Notes: generated by a model from the letters alone, not told the origin. A stretch of 64,000 nt of DNA from Lachnospiraceae bacterium YSB2008 (GCA_000687655.1 JHWR01000003.1:124001-188000); one strand, 5' to 3'; positions 26,395-36,045 are shown, counted from the first letter of the stretch. Program-made: numbers and translations.

Positions 26395-26530
26395 GTCACG
26401 CAAATGCATCAAGCATTTGCGTGACGGTGCGGCCCTGCTCCGTAGGAGCAGTCCGAAGGATTATCGAACGGCCAACCGATGCCGTTCGATAAGGCATAAG
26501 TCGCGCAAATGCATCAAGCATTTGCGTGAC
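26395..26530. repeat. Cluster of four hairpins bounded by a repeated palindrome
   Basis: GTCACGCAAATGC-ATCAA-GCATTTGCGTGAC at 26395-26425 is a perfect 13-bp hairpin. The same unit recurs at 26500-26530 with one wobble pair (GTCGCG). Between them are CTGCTCC/GGAGCAG (26435-26451) and TTATCGAACGG/CCGTTCGATAA (26461-26492). The last copy ends 1 nt before the SD of the decarboxylase gene. It may be a structured 5' leader or a small palindromic repeat element. Confidence 0.75.
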
Positions 26531-26540
26531 GGAGTGGAAA

Positions 26541-28205
26541 ATGAGAAAGTATATAAATGATGCAATAAATGAATATGTCGATGAACCTTATTCACCATGG
26601 CATATGCCGGGTCATAAGCGAAAGATGGAGATGGATCCACTCTTCATTCTGGATTTTTCAGAGGTTCCGGGACTTGATGACCTTCATCATCCTGAAGATG
26701 TCATAAAGAAATCCGAGGAGGAACTCAGGAGAGTATATGGAACGGAGCACAGCTTCTATCTTGTAAATGGATCGACAGCCGGAATCCTTGCCGCAATCCA
26801 TGCGTCGGTCGAGCTTAAAGCTCGTGAGATACATGATTCTGAAAACAGCGGTGAACCATTTAAAAGGGATTATTCCGATATCAAAGTGATCATGGGAAGG
26901 AACTGCCATAAGTCAGTATATAATGCGATTGAGCTTCTTGGTGTGGAGCCACTTTATCTGACACCGGATGAGGTTCAGCATGAATCTCCTGTGGAAGAGG
27001 TCAGTGATGATATAGTACTCGAGGATTATATCTATATAGGCGGTGCAGTGAGAAATCTGAACGAGCTTAAATATATATGCAGCAATGATATATCTCATAT
27101 TGCATGTGCAGTTATTACTTCGCCGACTTATGAAGGGTTCTTTGCGGATGTAAAGAGCATAAGCAGTCTGCTTCACGGATATGGTATTCCGCTTATAGTT
27201 GACGAGGCACATGGGGCGCACCTTCCATTTTCAGAAAGATTCGGCGAGAGTGCTCTCGCAGAGGGGGCTGACATTGTTATTGAAAGCCTTCACAAGACAC
27301 TCCCAAGCCTCACTCAGACTGCGGTGGTCCATGTGGCAATGAATTCTATATTCGATGCAGATTCTGAGATAAATGGCGGAACACAGCCTGTGGATAGGAG
27401 CGGTGAGTCGGGAATAGTCGGAAAGATTAGAAAGTATCTCCGTATGTTCGAGTCTTCATCACCATCATATATCCTGCTTGCGGGAATGGAAAGATGTGTT
27501 GCATGGTGTGATGCTCACAGAGAGAACTTCGAGACATTTTATGAGAGAGTAAGTTCTTTCAGAGAAAGAGTTTACGAAAGCGACCTGAGACATGTTCAGC
27601 TGGTTAAGAATAAGGAGTCTGCACCACTGGATATCTCCAGACTTACATTTATGATTGACGGGATTACCGGTGAAGAGGCGTATTCGATACTGAATGACAG
27701 ATATAAGATAGTCCCTGAGATGTCAGGTACAAACTATTTGGTATTCATTTCAACGGTTGTTGATACTGATGAAGATTTTAACCGCTTGTACAAAGGACTT
27801 ATTTCTCTTGAGGATGAGATAAAGATTGCAATAGAGAAGAAAGGGTCAGAATCTTCAGGTGTTGATAACGGGAATAATAATTATTCAGAGAACAATATTA
27901 ATAATGGTAATGCCGACAGGAGCGGCAGTACAAATATAAACGGCAGCACAAACATAAACAGTAACACAGAGAGAAACGTTAATACTTATAGTAATTCAGC
28001 GGCTGCATCGATAGATGAGTATATCATCGAGACAGAATCAGGTGTGATGCCGCTCAGCAGGTCCGTCGGTGAGGTAAGCAGGGACAGTATATATGTCTAT
28101 CCTCCGGGAATACCGATCGTTGCGGTCGGCGATACTATCACAGAGGGCATGCTGTATGATCTTGATGTTTTCATGCGTCTTGGAAAGAAGCTTCGAAAAC
28201 AGTAA
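26541..28205 (+). CDS. Orn/Lys/Arg decarboxylase family PLP enzyme
   Basis: 554 residues from ATG 26541 (GGAG 6 nt upstream; the GTG at 26526 lies in the preceding hairpin). The fold-type I core shows SPWHMPGHK at the N-terminus, NGSTAGILAAI, VDEAHGAH (Asp binding the PLP nitrogen), and the Schiff-base Lys252 in ESLHKTLPSLTQTA. Enzymes of this Clostridial short type decarboxylate lysine, arginine or ornithine to make polyamine precursors or resist acid. An Asn/Ser-rich low-complexity stretch (about residues 430-490) is inserted before the C-terminal domain, which is unusual. Substrate not determinable. Confidence 0.87.
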   Translation: MRKYINDAINEYVDEPYSPWHMPGHKRKMEMDPLFILDFSEVPGLDDLHHPEDVIKKSEEELRRVYGTEHSFYLVNGSTAGILAAIHASVELKAREIHDSENSGEPFKRDYSDIKVIMGRNCHKSVYNAIELLGVEPLYLTPDEVQHESPVEEVSDDIVLEDYIYIGGAVRNLNELKYICSNDISHIACAVITSPTYEGFFADVKSISSLLHGYGIPLIVDEAHGAHLPFSERFGESALAEGADIVIESLHKTLPSLTQTAVVHVAMNSIFDADSEINGGTQPVDRSGESGIVGKIRKYLRMFESSSPSYILLAGMERCVAWCDAHRENFETFYERVSSFRERVYESDLRHVQLVKNKESAPLDISRLTFMIDGITGEEAYSILNDRYKIVPEMSGTNYLVFISTVVDTDEDFNRLYKGLISLEDEIKIAIEKKGSESSGVDNGNNNYSENNINNGNADRSGSTNINGSTNINSNTERNVNTYSNSAAASIDEYIIETESGVMPLSRSVGEVSRDSIYVYPPGIPIVAVGDTITEGMLYDLDVFMRLGKKLRKQ

Positions 28206-28214
28206 GGAGGTAGT

Positions 28215-29774
28215 ATGAATCCATTTAAAGAGATACCTTATAAAAGAGATATGACAAGTGATGAGTATAAGATGAGGTTTGAGGAGAACGCTAAGATAGG
28301 AGCATCGTTCTATAAGGCAGCATTCCTTCCGACCATACTCTATGCTCTGGCATTTGGAATACTTATTTATGACAATTACACATCCATAACCATGACGGTA
28401 TATGCTCTGCTGACTATAATCTACTGCACATATATGTTCAGCAAGACAGGACTTAAGTTCAAAATAGGTAATATATTCTATATGGTTGTTCTGCTTCTGC
28501 TTGGAATATCCACTTTCCTTACAGGAAATGGAACGATACATGTATTCAATTATTGCGCCTTCCTGCTTATGCTGGTTTCTCTTCTTGTTCATCAGTTTTA
28601 CAACGACAAGGGCTGGGGACTGGGTAAATATCTGGCTGCTGTACTCTTTAATATTTTCGGAAGTGCATCCTGCTGGTTACGTCCTTTTACTGAGGGAAGT
28701 GCGTACAGAAAACAGCAGAGAGCTGCAGGCACAGGTGCTGAGAAGAAAGAGGTTAGTTCTTCAACCAAATATGTAGTTGCCGGACTTATGATTGCCATTC
28801 CATTTGTACTTGCCATAGGTGCAACTCTCGCAAGTGCAGATGCAGTATTCAAGAATTTCATAACTTCAATAGGGTTCAACGTTAAAATCGGAAATCTGGT
28901 CGGAAGGCTTATTTTCATATTCGTTTCATTTATACTTGCATATGCAGGTATGAGATTTGTAGCACTCGAGAAATTCGAGGATGATATTCAGCCTACGAAG
29001 AAGAGCAATCCTATCATGGCTATGACTTTCGTAACAGTGCTTGATATACTTTACGTTATATTTGCAATCATTCAGATTACATGTCTTTTCATGGGCGGTA
29101 CGCTTCCTGAGGGAATGACATATGCAGAATACGCAAGAACAGGTTTCTTCCAGCTTCTGTTCGTAAGTATCCTGAATCTTCTGATCGTACTATTTATAAA
29201 GGCTTTTGCTGAGGATAATGCAGTTCTGAAGATATTACTTCTTCTGTTCAATATCTGTACATATATAGTTATAGCTTCAAGTGCTTACAGAATGATGCTT
29301 TATATAGAGGTTTATTATCTTACATTCCTCCGTGTATTCGTTCTTGTTGCACTTCTGCTTCTTGCAACTCTCTTCCTGGGAGTTACGATATATATCTTTA
29401 CGGATAAGTTCCCTATGTTCAAATACGGACTTATATGTATAACAGTTATTTATCTTGCATTTTCATTTGCAAGAGTTGACTACTGGATAGCAGATTACAA
29501 TCTTGCCAGAGTTGATCAGGCTGCCTTCGTTGATTTTTCAGATCCGAAGACTCCTGTGGATATGAAGAGAAGACTGGAAAATGACATCCTGTATTACGGA
29601 TGCCTTTCAACTGACGCCGCACCGGCCATAAAGAAGCATGAAGAAAGACTGGGAGATGCCGGTGAAAGAATATCACTCCTTTTTACCGAAACACATTCAC
29701 AGGAATTCAAGAGAGATGATTTCTGGCATTACAACAAATCTGTACACGATGCAAAAGAACTCTTTGGAGAATAG
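28215..29774 (+). CDS. DUF4173-type multi-pass membrane protein
   Basis: 519 residues with about 11 TM helices spaced from residue 36 to 430, an ASADAVFKNF motif typical of DUF4173, and a soluble C-terminus (about 435-519) with LARVDQAAF and LSTDAAPAI. Nothing is established about the family's function. AAGGAGG precedes ATG by 5 nt. It lies 9 nt after the decarboxylase stop and 3 nt before ispE. Confidence 0.75.
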   Translation: MNPFKEIPYKRDMTSDEYKMRFEENAKIGASFYKAAFLPTILYALAFGILIYDNYTSITMTVYALLTIIYCTYMFSKTGLKFKIGNIFYMVVLLLLGISTFLTGNGTIHVFNYCAFLLMLVSLLVHQFYNDKGWGLGKYLAAVLFNIFGSASCWLRPFTEGSAYRKQQRAAGTGAEKKEVSSSTKYVVAGLMIAIPFVLAIGATLASADAVFKNFITSIGFNVKIGNLVGRLIFIFVSFILAYAGMRFVALEKFEDDIQPTKKSNPIMAMTFVTVLDILYVIFAIIQITCLFMGGTLPEGMTYAEYARTGFFQLLFVSILNLLIVLFIKAFAEDNAVLKILLLLFNICTYIVIASSAYRMMLYIEVYYLTFLRVFVLVALLLLATLFLGVTIYIFTDKFPMFKYGLICITVIYLAFSFARVDYWIADYNLARVDQAAFVDFSDPKTPVDMKRRLENDILYYGCLSTDAAPAIKKHEERLGDAGERISLLFTETHSQEFKRDDFWHYNKSVHDAKELFGE

Positions 29775-29777
29775 AAA

Positions 29778-30701
29778 ATGGATCGACTGGAAAAAAGAGC
29801 TTATGCGAAAGTGAATATTACACTGGATGTTCTCGGAAGAAGGGATGATGGATATCATCTGGTTCAGATGATAATGCACAGTGTCGGACTTTATGATGTA
29901 CTTACATTTGAGAGGATTCCTGATGGCGAAGGAAAGATATATCTTTCGGCTAAGAATCCTGACGAGCTGGACAGCCTTGTGACCATGGATGAAAAGAATC
30001 TCATATACAGGGCAGCGGCTATGCTTTATGAGGCTTATGGTATAAAGGACAGCGTAAAGATAGTTCTGGAGAAGAATATCCCTGTAGCGGCCGGACTGGC
30101 CGGCGGAAGCACAGATGCGGCAGCAGCATTTAAAGGTATAAATGAATTGTTCGGACTTGATATTCCGATATATGAACTCTGTAACTTTGGTGCGAAACTG
30201 GGTGCAGATATTCCTTACTGCATACAGGGCGGCACTATGTTATCTGAAGGAATAGGTGAGATACTGACTAAGCTGCCGGACTTTCCAAAAGCTTATTTCG
30301 TACTGGCAAAGCCTGAGTGTGCTGTATCAACCGCTGAGGTTTATAGGGGCATAGATGCCTATGATATAAAGGAACATGAAAGACCGCTTACTCAGGGAAT
30401 CCTGGATGTACTTTATGATCTGGAGGAGAATTCAGACGATCCGGAGCTTGATATGTCAGATGATGCTCTTGATATAATAGGAGAGTGTATGGCAAATGTA
30501 CTTGAGCTGGTTACGGTTCCGATTCATCCTGAGATAGGAAAGATCAAGGATATAATGACGGAAAATGGTGCAGTACGCGCTATGATGAGTGGCAGCGGAC
30601 CAACTGTTTTCGGTATATTCAGAGATGTTGAGACCGCGAAAGCAGCAGGGGCAGCTGTGACGGAATCGGGTCTTGCCAAGAATGTATATGTACTGGATTG
30701 A
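29778..30701 (+). CDS. ispE: 4-diphosphocytidyl-2-C-methyl-D-erythritol kinase
   Basis: 307 residues, GHMP kinase. The N-terminal AYAKVNITLDVLGRRDDGYH holds the catalytic Lys and substrate-binding residues, the phosphate loop is PVAAGLAGGSTDAAAA, and the third motif is MSGSGPTVFG near residue 272. It phosphorylates CDP-ME in the MEP pathway of isoprenoid synthesis, in the cytoplasm. Length is normal. It starts a run of conserved housekeeping genes reaching to rsmI. Confidence 0.95.
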   Translation: MDRLEKRAYAKVNITLDVLGRRDDGYHLVQMIMHSVGLYDVLTFERIPDGEGKIYLSAKNPDELDSLVTMDEKNLIYRAAAMLYEAYGIKDSVKIVLEKNIPVAAGLAGGSTDAAAAFKGINELFGLDIPIYELCNFGAKLGADIPYCIQGGTMLSEGIGEILTKLPDFPKAYFVLAKPECAVSTAEVYRGIDAYDIKEHERPLTQGILDVLYDLEENSDDPELDMSDDALDIIGECMANVLELVTVPIHPEIGKIKDIMTENGAVRAMMSGSGPTVFGIFRDVETAKAAGAAVTESGLAKNVYVLD

Positions 30702-30779
30702 TCGGTAGTGAAGGCTGTGTACGACACAGAGATTAAAAGGAATTTTGCTCTATACTAATGATAATGGGGGACGGAAAGT

Positions 30780-31451
30780 ATGAAGCTTGAACTTGAGAAG
30801 GGAGAGTATCTTCCTCTTAGAGATGTTGTTTTCAGAACTCTGAGGAAGGCTATAATCAAAGGAAAATTCCAGCCGGGCGAGCGCCTTATGGAAGAAAAGC
30901 TGGCTGATATGCTGGGCGTAAGCCGTACGCCTGTCAGAGAAGCAATCCGAATGCTCGAACTCGAAGGACTCGTTATAATGATTCCGAGAAAGGGAGCCGA
31001 GGTTGCAGATATAACAATAGAGGATCTTCGTGATGCGCTTGAACTCCGTATGGCACTGGAGGTGCTGTCAGTAGGACTTGCCTGTGAGAGAATAGATGAT
31101 GCGGGTAAGAAGGAACTTATAGCAGTAGGCGTTGAATTCAAGGAGGCTATCAACAGCAAGCTTGTTCCTGCCATAGTTGACAAGGATGAGCATTTTCATG
31201 ATGTTATATTTAAGGCATCAGGTAATAAGAAGCTTATAACAACTGCCATGAATCTTCGTGAGCAGGTATATAGATACAGATATGAATACATAAAGGATTC
31301 CAGTTATCATGACAAGCTTATCAAGGAGCATGATGATATAACAAGAGCAATCCTTGCAGGCGACAGGAAGAAGGCTGAAGAAGTGATGAGGCAGCATATC
31401 CTGAGCCAGGAAGAGATAGTTATCCGCAATTTGAAAAACAATTCACAGTAG
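30780..31451 (+). CDS. GntR-family transcriptional regulator (FadR/FCD subfamily)
   Basis: 223 residues. An N-terminal winged helix (about 8-75; QPGERLMEEKLADMLGVSRT then PVREAIRMLE as recognition helix) is followed by an all-helical FCD domain (about 80-215). The FCD metal site is suggested by Asp and His in DEHFHDVIF, KEHDDI and RQHILS. Such regulators bind a small carboxylate and control nearby metabolic genes. It lies next to ispE, as often in Lachnospiraceae and other Clostridia. No operator was identified. Confidence 0.9.
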   Translation: MKLELEKGEYLPLRDVVFRTLRKAIIKGKFQPGERLMEEKLADMLGVSRTPVREAIRMLELEGLVIMIPRKGAEVADITIEDLRDALELRMALEVLSVGLACERIDDAGKKELIAVGVEFKEAINSKLVPAIVDKDEHFHDVIFKASGNKKLITTAMNLREQVYRYRYEYIKDSSYHDKLIKEHDDITRAILAGDRKKAEEVMRQHILSQEEIVIRNLKNNSQ

Positions 31452-31496
31452 GTGTCAGAGCAGTCTGACATATGGGGCGAAGTGAGGAGAAGATAT

Positions 31497-32120
31497 ATGA
31501 AGGGCATTTTCATAAGCATGGAAGGACCTGATGGTTCAGGAAAAACAACCCAGATTAAGAAACTGGAGGAATATCTCACAAACAAGGGTTATGATGTTCT
31601 GATTACCAGAGAACCGGGTGGTACCCGCATCAGTGAAGCTATAAGAGAGGTAATACTGAACAAGGATTTCACGGAAATGGATCCTGTTACAGAAATGTTG
31701 CTCTATGCATCGGCCAGAGCTCAGCTGGTGGCAGAGGTTATAGGACCAGCCATAGAAGCCGGTAAGGCTGTAATAAGTGACAGGTTTGTTGATTCTTCAG
31801 TTGTATATCAGGGGATAGCAAGAGGGCTTGGAGTCGAGACGGTGTATGAGTTAAATGCTCACGCTATACGCGAATATATGCCGAACGTTACATTTATGCT
31901 TGATCTTCCTGCTGAAGAGGGCATAAGGAGAAAGAAGGATCAGAAGGAACTCGACCGTATGGAACAGGAATCGTTGGATTTTCATAAGAAGGTTGCTGAA
32001 GGGTACAGACAGCTGGCGGCTCTTGCTCCCGAAAGGATAAAAGTTATAGATGCCACTTTGCCAATAGATGAGATATATGGTATGATAAAGAGTGACGTAA
32101 AGCGTCTGCTTATTGACTGA
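31497..32120 (+). CDS. tmk: Thymidylate kinase
   Basis: 207 residues from ATG 31497 with GAGGAGA upstream; the earlier in-frame start at 31452 has no SD and would add a foreign tail. P-loop GPDGSGKTTQ, DR motif SDRFVDSSVVYQG, and the LID region with REPGGT upstream in the sequence. It makes dTDP from dTMP. Followed by holB, ricT, trmN6 and rsmI in the order known from Bacillus (tmk-yaaQ-yaaR-holB-yaaT-yabA-yabB). Confidence 0.95.
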   Translation: MKGIFISMEGPDGSGKTTQIKKLEEYLTNKGYDVLITREPGGTRISEAIREVILNKDFTEMDPVTEMLLYASARAQLVAEVIGPAIEAGKAVISDRFVDSSVVYQGIARGLGVETVYELNAHAIREYMPNVTFMLDLPAEEGIRRKKDQKELDRMEQESLDFHKKVAEGYRQLAALAPERIKVIDATLPIDEIYGMIKSDVKRLLID

Positions 32121-32165
32121 GCAGCCGGAAAGGCTCTCCGGAAGATTACGGGGGGAGGGGTTTAT

Positions 32166-33152
32166 ATGGATTTTACAAACATAGTAGGACATGAGGATAT
32201 AATCAAGCATTTTAAGGCCAGCATCGAGATGGACAGAGTTGGTCATGCTTATATAATATGCGGAGAAGAAGCCAGTGGTAAGAAGAGTCTGGCCAAGACT
32301 TTTGCGAAGACACTTCAGTGTGAACAGCACGGTATAGATCCTTGTAATGAATGCAAGTCATGCCTTCAGGTCGAGTCCGGCAATCATCCGGATATTATCT
32401 TCGTAAAGCACGAGAAGCCGAAGGTTATTACGGTTGACGAGATAAGAGATCAGGTCGTTAATAATATACAGATCAAGCCTTATTCCGGAAAGTATAAGAT
32501 TTATATCATAAATGATGCGCAGCTTATGAATGTAGAGGCACAGAATGCCATACTCAAGACTATTGAGGAGCCGCCTCAGTATGCTGTCATCATACTGCTT
32601 GCAACTACAGCAGAGAAGTTCCTGCCGACCATAATATCAAGATGTATGCTTCTTAATCTGAAGCCGGTCAAGGATGAGGATATCAAGAATTATCTTATGA
32701 CTAACTTCGGAATAGACAGTCATAAGGCAGAGACTGCTGTCGGTTACGCTGCAGGTAATCTCGGCAAGGCCATAAAGCTTGTCACAAATGAAGAATATCA
32801 GATGCTGATCAGGTCAGTCATCCGACTCGAGACCAATATTTTTGATATGGGAATGGAAGATATCGAGGAGACCATTCTGGACAGTGACAGATTCAAGGTT
32901 ACTATAAATGAATATCTGGATCTTATGCTTGTATGGTACAGAGATATACTTGTTCTCAAGGTTACGGGAAATCCGGACAAGATCATCTTCAAAGAGAATT
33001 ATTCGGAAATCAGGAATCAGTCACAGTTCCTGTCATTTAACGAGCTTGAAGATAAGAAGAAGGCCATAGAGGCTGCTAAGATCAGAATCAATGCAAATGC
33101 AAAGATATCAGATGTCATGAAGCTTCTTATCATGACACTTAAGGAGAAATAA
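32166..33152 (+). CDS. holB: DNA polymerase III delta' subunit
   Basis: 328 residues. AAA+ clamp-loader subunit with a Walker A relic GEEASGKKSLA (33-43), a zinc knuckle of Cys52, Cys60, Cys63 and Cys66, and the sensor region ISRCMLLNLKP. TIEEPPQYAVIILLATT is the SRC-type helix region typical of delta'. Works in loading the beta clamp. The next gene starts directly after its TAA, so the pair is coupled. SD GGGGAGGGG. Confidence 0.94.
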   Translation: MDFTNIVGHEDIIKHFKASIEMDRVGHAYIICGEEASGKKSLAKTFAKTLQCEQHGIDPCNECKSCLQVESGNHPDIIFVKHEKPKVITVDEIRDQVVNNIQIKPYSGKYKIYIINDAQLMNVEAQNAILKTIEEPPQYAVIILLATTAEKFLPTIISRCMLLNLKPVKDEDIKNYLMTNFGIDSHKAETAVGYAAGNLGKAIKLVTNEEYQMLIRSVIRLETNIFDMGMEDIEETILDSDRFKVTINEYLDLMLVWYRDILVLKVTGNPDKIIFKENYSEIRNQSQFLSFNELEDKKKAIEAAKIRINANAKISDVMKLLIMTLKEK

Positions 33153-34076
33153 ATGAAGAAGGTTATAGGCGTTCGTTTCAGGGAAAATGGAAAGATATAC
33201 TTTTTCAATCCCATGGACGAAGAGATGAATATCGGCGACAATGTTATAGTCGAGACGGTAAGAGGCGTTGAGTTCGCAACAGTTGTACTCAGCAACAGGT
33301 ATATAGATGATGAAAAGATCCTTGCATCACTTAAACCTATTCAGAGGAAGGCAACGCCGGATGATGTAAAGAGATATAACGAGAATAAAGAAAAGAACAA
33401 AGCAGCTTTCGATACATGTGTAGAGAAGATCAATCAGCATGGACTTAAGATGAAGCTTATAGAGGCTGAATATACTTTCGACAGGAGTAAGGTGCTGTTC
33501 TATTTCACAGCAGATGGAAGGATAGACTTCCGTGATCTGGTTAAGGATCTCGCAAGCCAGTTCAGGACAAGGATAGAGCTGAGACAGATAGGTGTCCGTG
33601 ATGAGACCAAGCTTCAGGGCGGCATAGGTATATGTGGAAGAGAGCTCTGCTGCCATTCATATCTTTCGGATTTCGTTCCTGTGTCCATCAAGATGGCTAA
33701 GGAACAGAATCTGTCACTTAATCCTACTAAGATATCAGGTGTATGTGGAAGACTCATGTGCTGTCTCAAGAATGAACAGGATACATATGAGTATCTTAAC
33801 AGCCGACTTCCAAATGTCGGTGATATAGTTACTGCTATAGACGGTGTTACAGGTGAGGTTGCATCTGTAAATGTACTTCGCCAGAGAGTTAAGCTTCTGG
33901 TCGATGATTCAGAAGGAAACCGTGAGCTTGTAGAATATCCTATAGAGGAGCTTAAGAACAAGCCAAAGAGAAGACGTGACAATGGAAAGCGAAAGAACCA
34001 GAACGCAGCCGAAGAGCGTGAGCTCTCCGAACTTGAGGCACTCGAAAAGGCTGAGGGCAGGTCTAAGCTTGATTAA
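33153..34076 (+). CDS. ricT: PSP1-domain protein RicT (YaaT)
   Basis: 307 residues. The PSP1 core carries the Cys pattern GICGRELCCHSYL and GVCGRLMCCLKNEQ that in Bacillus RicT helps bind two [4Fe-4S] clusters together with RicA and RicF. The complex aids RNase Y processing and Spo0A phosphorylation. The C-terminus is a basic tail with KNKPKRRRDNGKRK, perhaps RNA-contacting. ATG follows the holB stop without gap. Confidence 0.93.
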   Translation: MKKVIGVRFRENGKIYFFNPMDEEMNIGDNVIVETVRGVEFATVVLSNRYIDDEKILASLKPIQRKATPDDVKRYNENKEKNKAAFDTCVEKINQHGLKMKLIEAEYTFDRSKVLFYFTADGRIDFRDLVKDLASQFRTRIELRQIGVRDETKLQGGIGICGRELCCHSYLSDFVPVSIKMAKEQNLSLNPTKISGVCGRLMCCLKNEQDTYEYLNSRLPNVGDIVTAIDGVTGEVASVNVLRQRVKLLVDDSEGNRELVEYPIEELKNKPKRRRDNGKRKNQNAAEERELSELEALEKAEGRSKLD

Positions 34077-34111
34077 AAAAGTGCGATGATTCTCTTTAAC
34101 TAAGGAGTAAT

Positions 34112-34849
34112 ATGGTAGAATTAAAGCCGGATGAAAGAATAGATGATTTAGAGATTAGAGGGTTCCGTATTATACAGAACCCTTTATATTTCTGTTTTGG
34201 ATGTGACGCGGTATTACTTTCGGATTTTGCAAGGCCGGGCAAAAATGACAGGGTCATGGATCTCTGTACCGGAACAGGTATAGTTCCGATTCTTATGGCA
34301 GCAAAGGATAAAGGTAAGAGCTTCGCCGGACTGGAGATCAATTCCTATATGGCCGAGATGGCGGGAAGAAGCGTTGCCATGAACGGTATCGAGGACAGAT
34401 TCGATATCCGTGAAGGCGATATCAGGAATATCAGGGATATGTACAGCCATGGTTCGTATGACTATGTTACTGTTAATCCACCTTATATTAAGGAGAATAA
34501 CGGATTGACCAATCCAAGTTCTGCCATAAATGTAGCGCGACACGAGATAGAACTGAACCTCGAGGACGTCATAAGCGGAGCGGCATACCTTCTTCGTTCC
34601 AAGGGCGGCTTTGCCATGGTTCATAAACCTTTTCGACTCCCTGAGATCATAACTCTCATGAAAAAGTACAGAATAGAGCCAAAGAGACTCAGAATGGTTC
34701 AGTCCAAGGTTGATTCCGAACCAAGCATGCTTCTTATAGAAGGGGCAAAGGAGGGTGGCGAATTCCTAAAGGTAGAACCGGTGCTTATTATGTACGATGA
34801 AAACGGCGAATATACGGAAGAGGTTCTGAAGATATACGGAAAGATTTAA
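34112..34849 (+). CDS. tRNA1(Val) (adenine-N6)-methyltransferase-like (YabB/TrmN6)
   Basis: 245 residues, class I SAM methyltransferase. The SAM loop is VMDLCTGTGIVPILM and the catalytic motif IV is TVNPPY, as in N6-adenine methylases. The position between ricT and rsmI is that of Bacillus yabB. Likely modifies A37 of tRNA. A yabA homologue, usually next in this cluster, is not here. SD TAAGGAG before ATG. Confidence 0.9.
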   Translation: MVELKPDERIDDLEIRGFRIIQNPLYFCFGCDAVLLSDFARPGKNDRVMDLCTGTGIVPILMAAKDKGKSFAGLEINSYMAEMAGRSVAMNGIEDRFDIREGDIRNIRDMYSHGSYDYVTVNPPYIKENNGLTNPSSAINVARHEIELNLEDVISGAAYLLRSKGGFAMVHKPFRLPEIITLMKKYRIEPKRLRMVQSKVDSEPSMLLIEGAKEGGEFLKVEPVLIMYDENGEYTEEVLKIYGKI

Positions 34850-34878
34850 ACTGTTTCATTATGACGTGGAGGAAAAAC

Positions 34879-35727
34879 ATGTCAGGAATTTTGTATATGG
34901 TAGCAACTCCGATAGGGAATCTTGAAGACATGACATTCAGGGCTGTGCGGATTCTTAAGGAAGCTGATCTTATAGCAGCTGAAGATACGCGTAACAGCAT
35001 AAAGCTCCTGAATCATTTTGATATTCATACTCCTATGACGAGTTATCACGAATTCAATAAATACGACAAGGCAGAGCTCCTGCTTGAGAAGCTTCGTTCG
35101 GGTCAGAATATTGCGCTTATCACAGACGCCGGTACTCCGGGAATCTCAGATCCGGGAGAAGTAATGGCTGAGAAATGTATCGCTGAGGGAATCAGAGTGG
35201 TTCCTGTTCCGGGTGCTGTTGCAGCGGTAAATGCACTGATCGCATCAGGACAGAAGACGAGACGTTTTACATTCGAGGCATTTCTTCCTGCTGACAAGAA
35301 GGAAAGACGGGAAATGCTGGAGCAGATAAAGAATGAGACCAGGACTATAATTCTATATGAAGCTCCCCATCATCTGAAGAAAACTCTGAAAGAACTTCTC
35401 GAGGCGGTTGGTCCGGACAGGAGTATTACCATAGCCAAGGAGCTTACAAAGAAGCATGAAAGCTTTGTAAAGACTACACTTGGAGAGGCTGTCCTTACAT
35501 TTGAAACGGAAGAACCGCGTGGTGAATATGTTCTGATCATAGAGGGAAAATCGGACAGCGAGGTGAAGGCTGAGAAAGCGGCTGCCTGGGACGGGATGTC
35601 CATTGAAGACCATGTCAGGATGTATATTGATCAGGGCATGGATAAAAAGGAAGCTATAAAAAAGGCAGCGGCTGACAGAGGAATTCCAAAGAGGGAAGTA
35701 TATAACGCAGTTACTGAGATTGTTTAA
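34879..35727 (+). CDS. rsmI: 16S rRNA (cytidine-1402-2'-O)-methyltransferase
   Basis: 282 residues from ATG 34879, with GGAGG 7 nt upstream; the ATG at 34861 lacks an SD. Tetrapyrrole-methylase fold with VATPIGNLEDMT, AEDTR, DAGTPGISDPG and the C-terminal helical segment of RsmI. It methylates the ribosome P-site cytidine 1402. Last gene of the ispE-to-rsmI run. Confidence 0.94.
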   Translation: MSGILYMVATPIGNLEDMTFRAVRILKEADLIAAEDTRNSIKLLNHFDIHTPMTSYHEFNKYDKAELLLEKLRSGQNIALITDAGTPGISDPGEVMAEKCIAEGIRVVPVPGAVAAVNALIASGQKTRRFTFEAFLPADKKERREMLEQIKNETRTIILYEAPHHLKKTLKELLEAVGPDRSITIAKELTKKHESFVKTTLGEAVLTFETEEPRGEYVLIIEGKSDSEVKAEKAAAWDGMSIEDHVRMYIDQGMDKKEAIKKAAADRGIPKREVYNAVTEIV

Positions 35728-35755
35728 GAGTTAAAGGGACTGAACAAAAATTTTA

Positions 35756-35784
35756 TTGATAATAAATATCAAATAGTGTATTAT
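35756..35784 (+). promoter_or_regulatory. Ferredoxin promoter
   Basis: TTGATA (35756-35761), 17-bp spacer, TATTAT (35779-35784), about 50 nt before the ferredoxin ATG. Confidence 0.75.
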
Positions 35785-35836
35785 ATGGTGGTCAGATGAG
35801 AATTATTATCAACTACTTATGAAGGAGGATATTATT

Positions 35837-36010
35837 ATGGCATACGTTATAGATGAAGGTTCATGCATCGGTTGTGGTTCATGTGCAGGTACATGCCCAG
35901 TTGGAGCAATCGCTGATAACGGCGGTACATTTGCTATCGATGCTGATAGCTGCATAAGCTGTGGAGCATGCGCAGCAGGTTGTCCTGTAAGCTGCATCTC
36001 TGAGGGCTAA
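35837..36010 (+). CDS. 2[4Fe-4S] ferredoxin
   Basis: 57 residues from ATG 35837; an upstream ATG at 35819 overlaps the SD (AAGGAGG). Two CxxCxxCxxxCP units (CIGCGSCAGTCPVG and CISCGACAAGCPVS) bind two clusters. It is a low-potential electron carrier of clostridial type, for example for pyruvate:ferredoxin oxidoreductase, hydrogenase or Rnf. It has its own promoter and terminator, so it is a single-gene unit. Confidence 0.96.
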   Translation: MAYVIDEGSCIGCGSCAGTCPVGAIADNGGTFAIDADSCISCGACAAGCPVSCISEG

Positions 36011-36045
36011 TCAGACAGCTGATAAGATAATAAAGAATACTTAGT

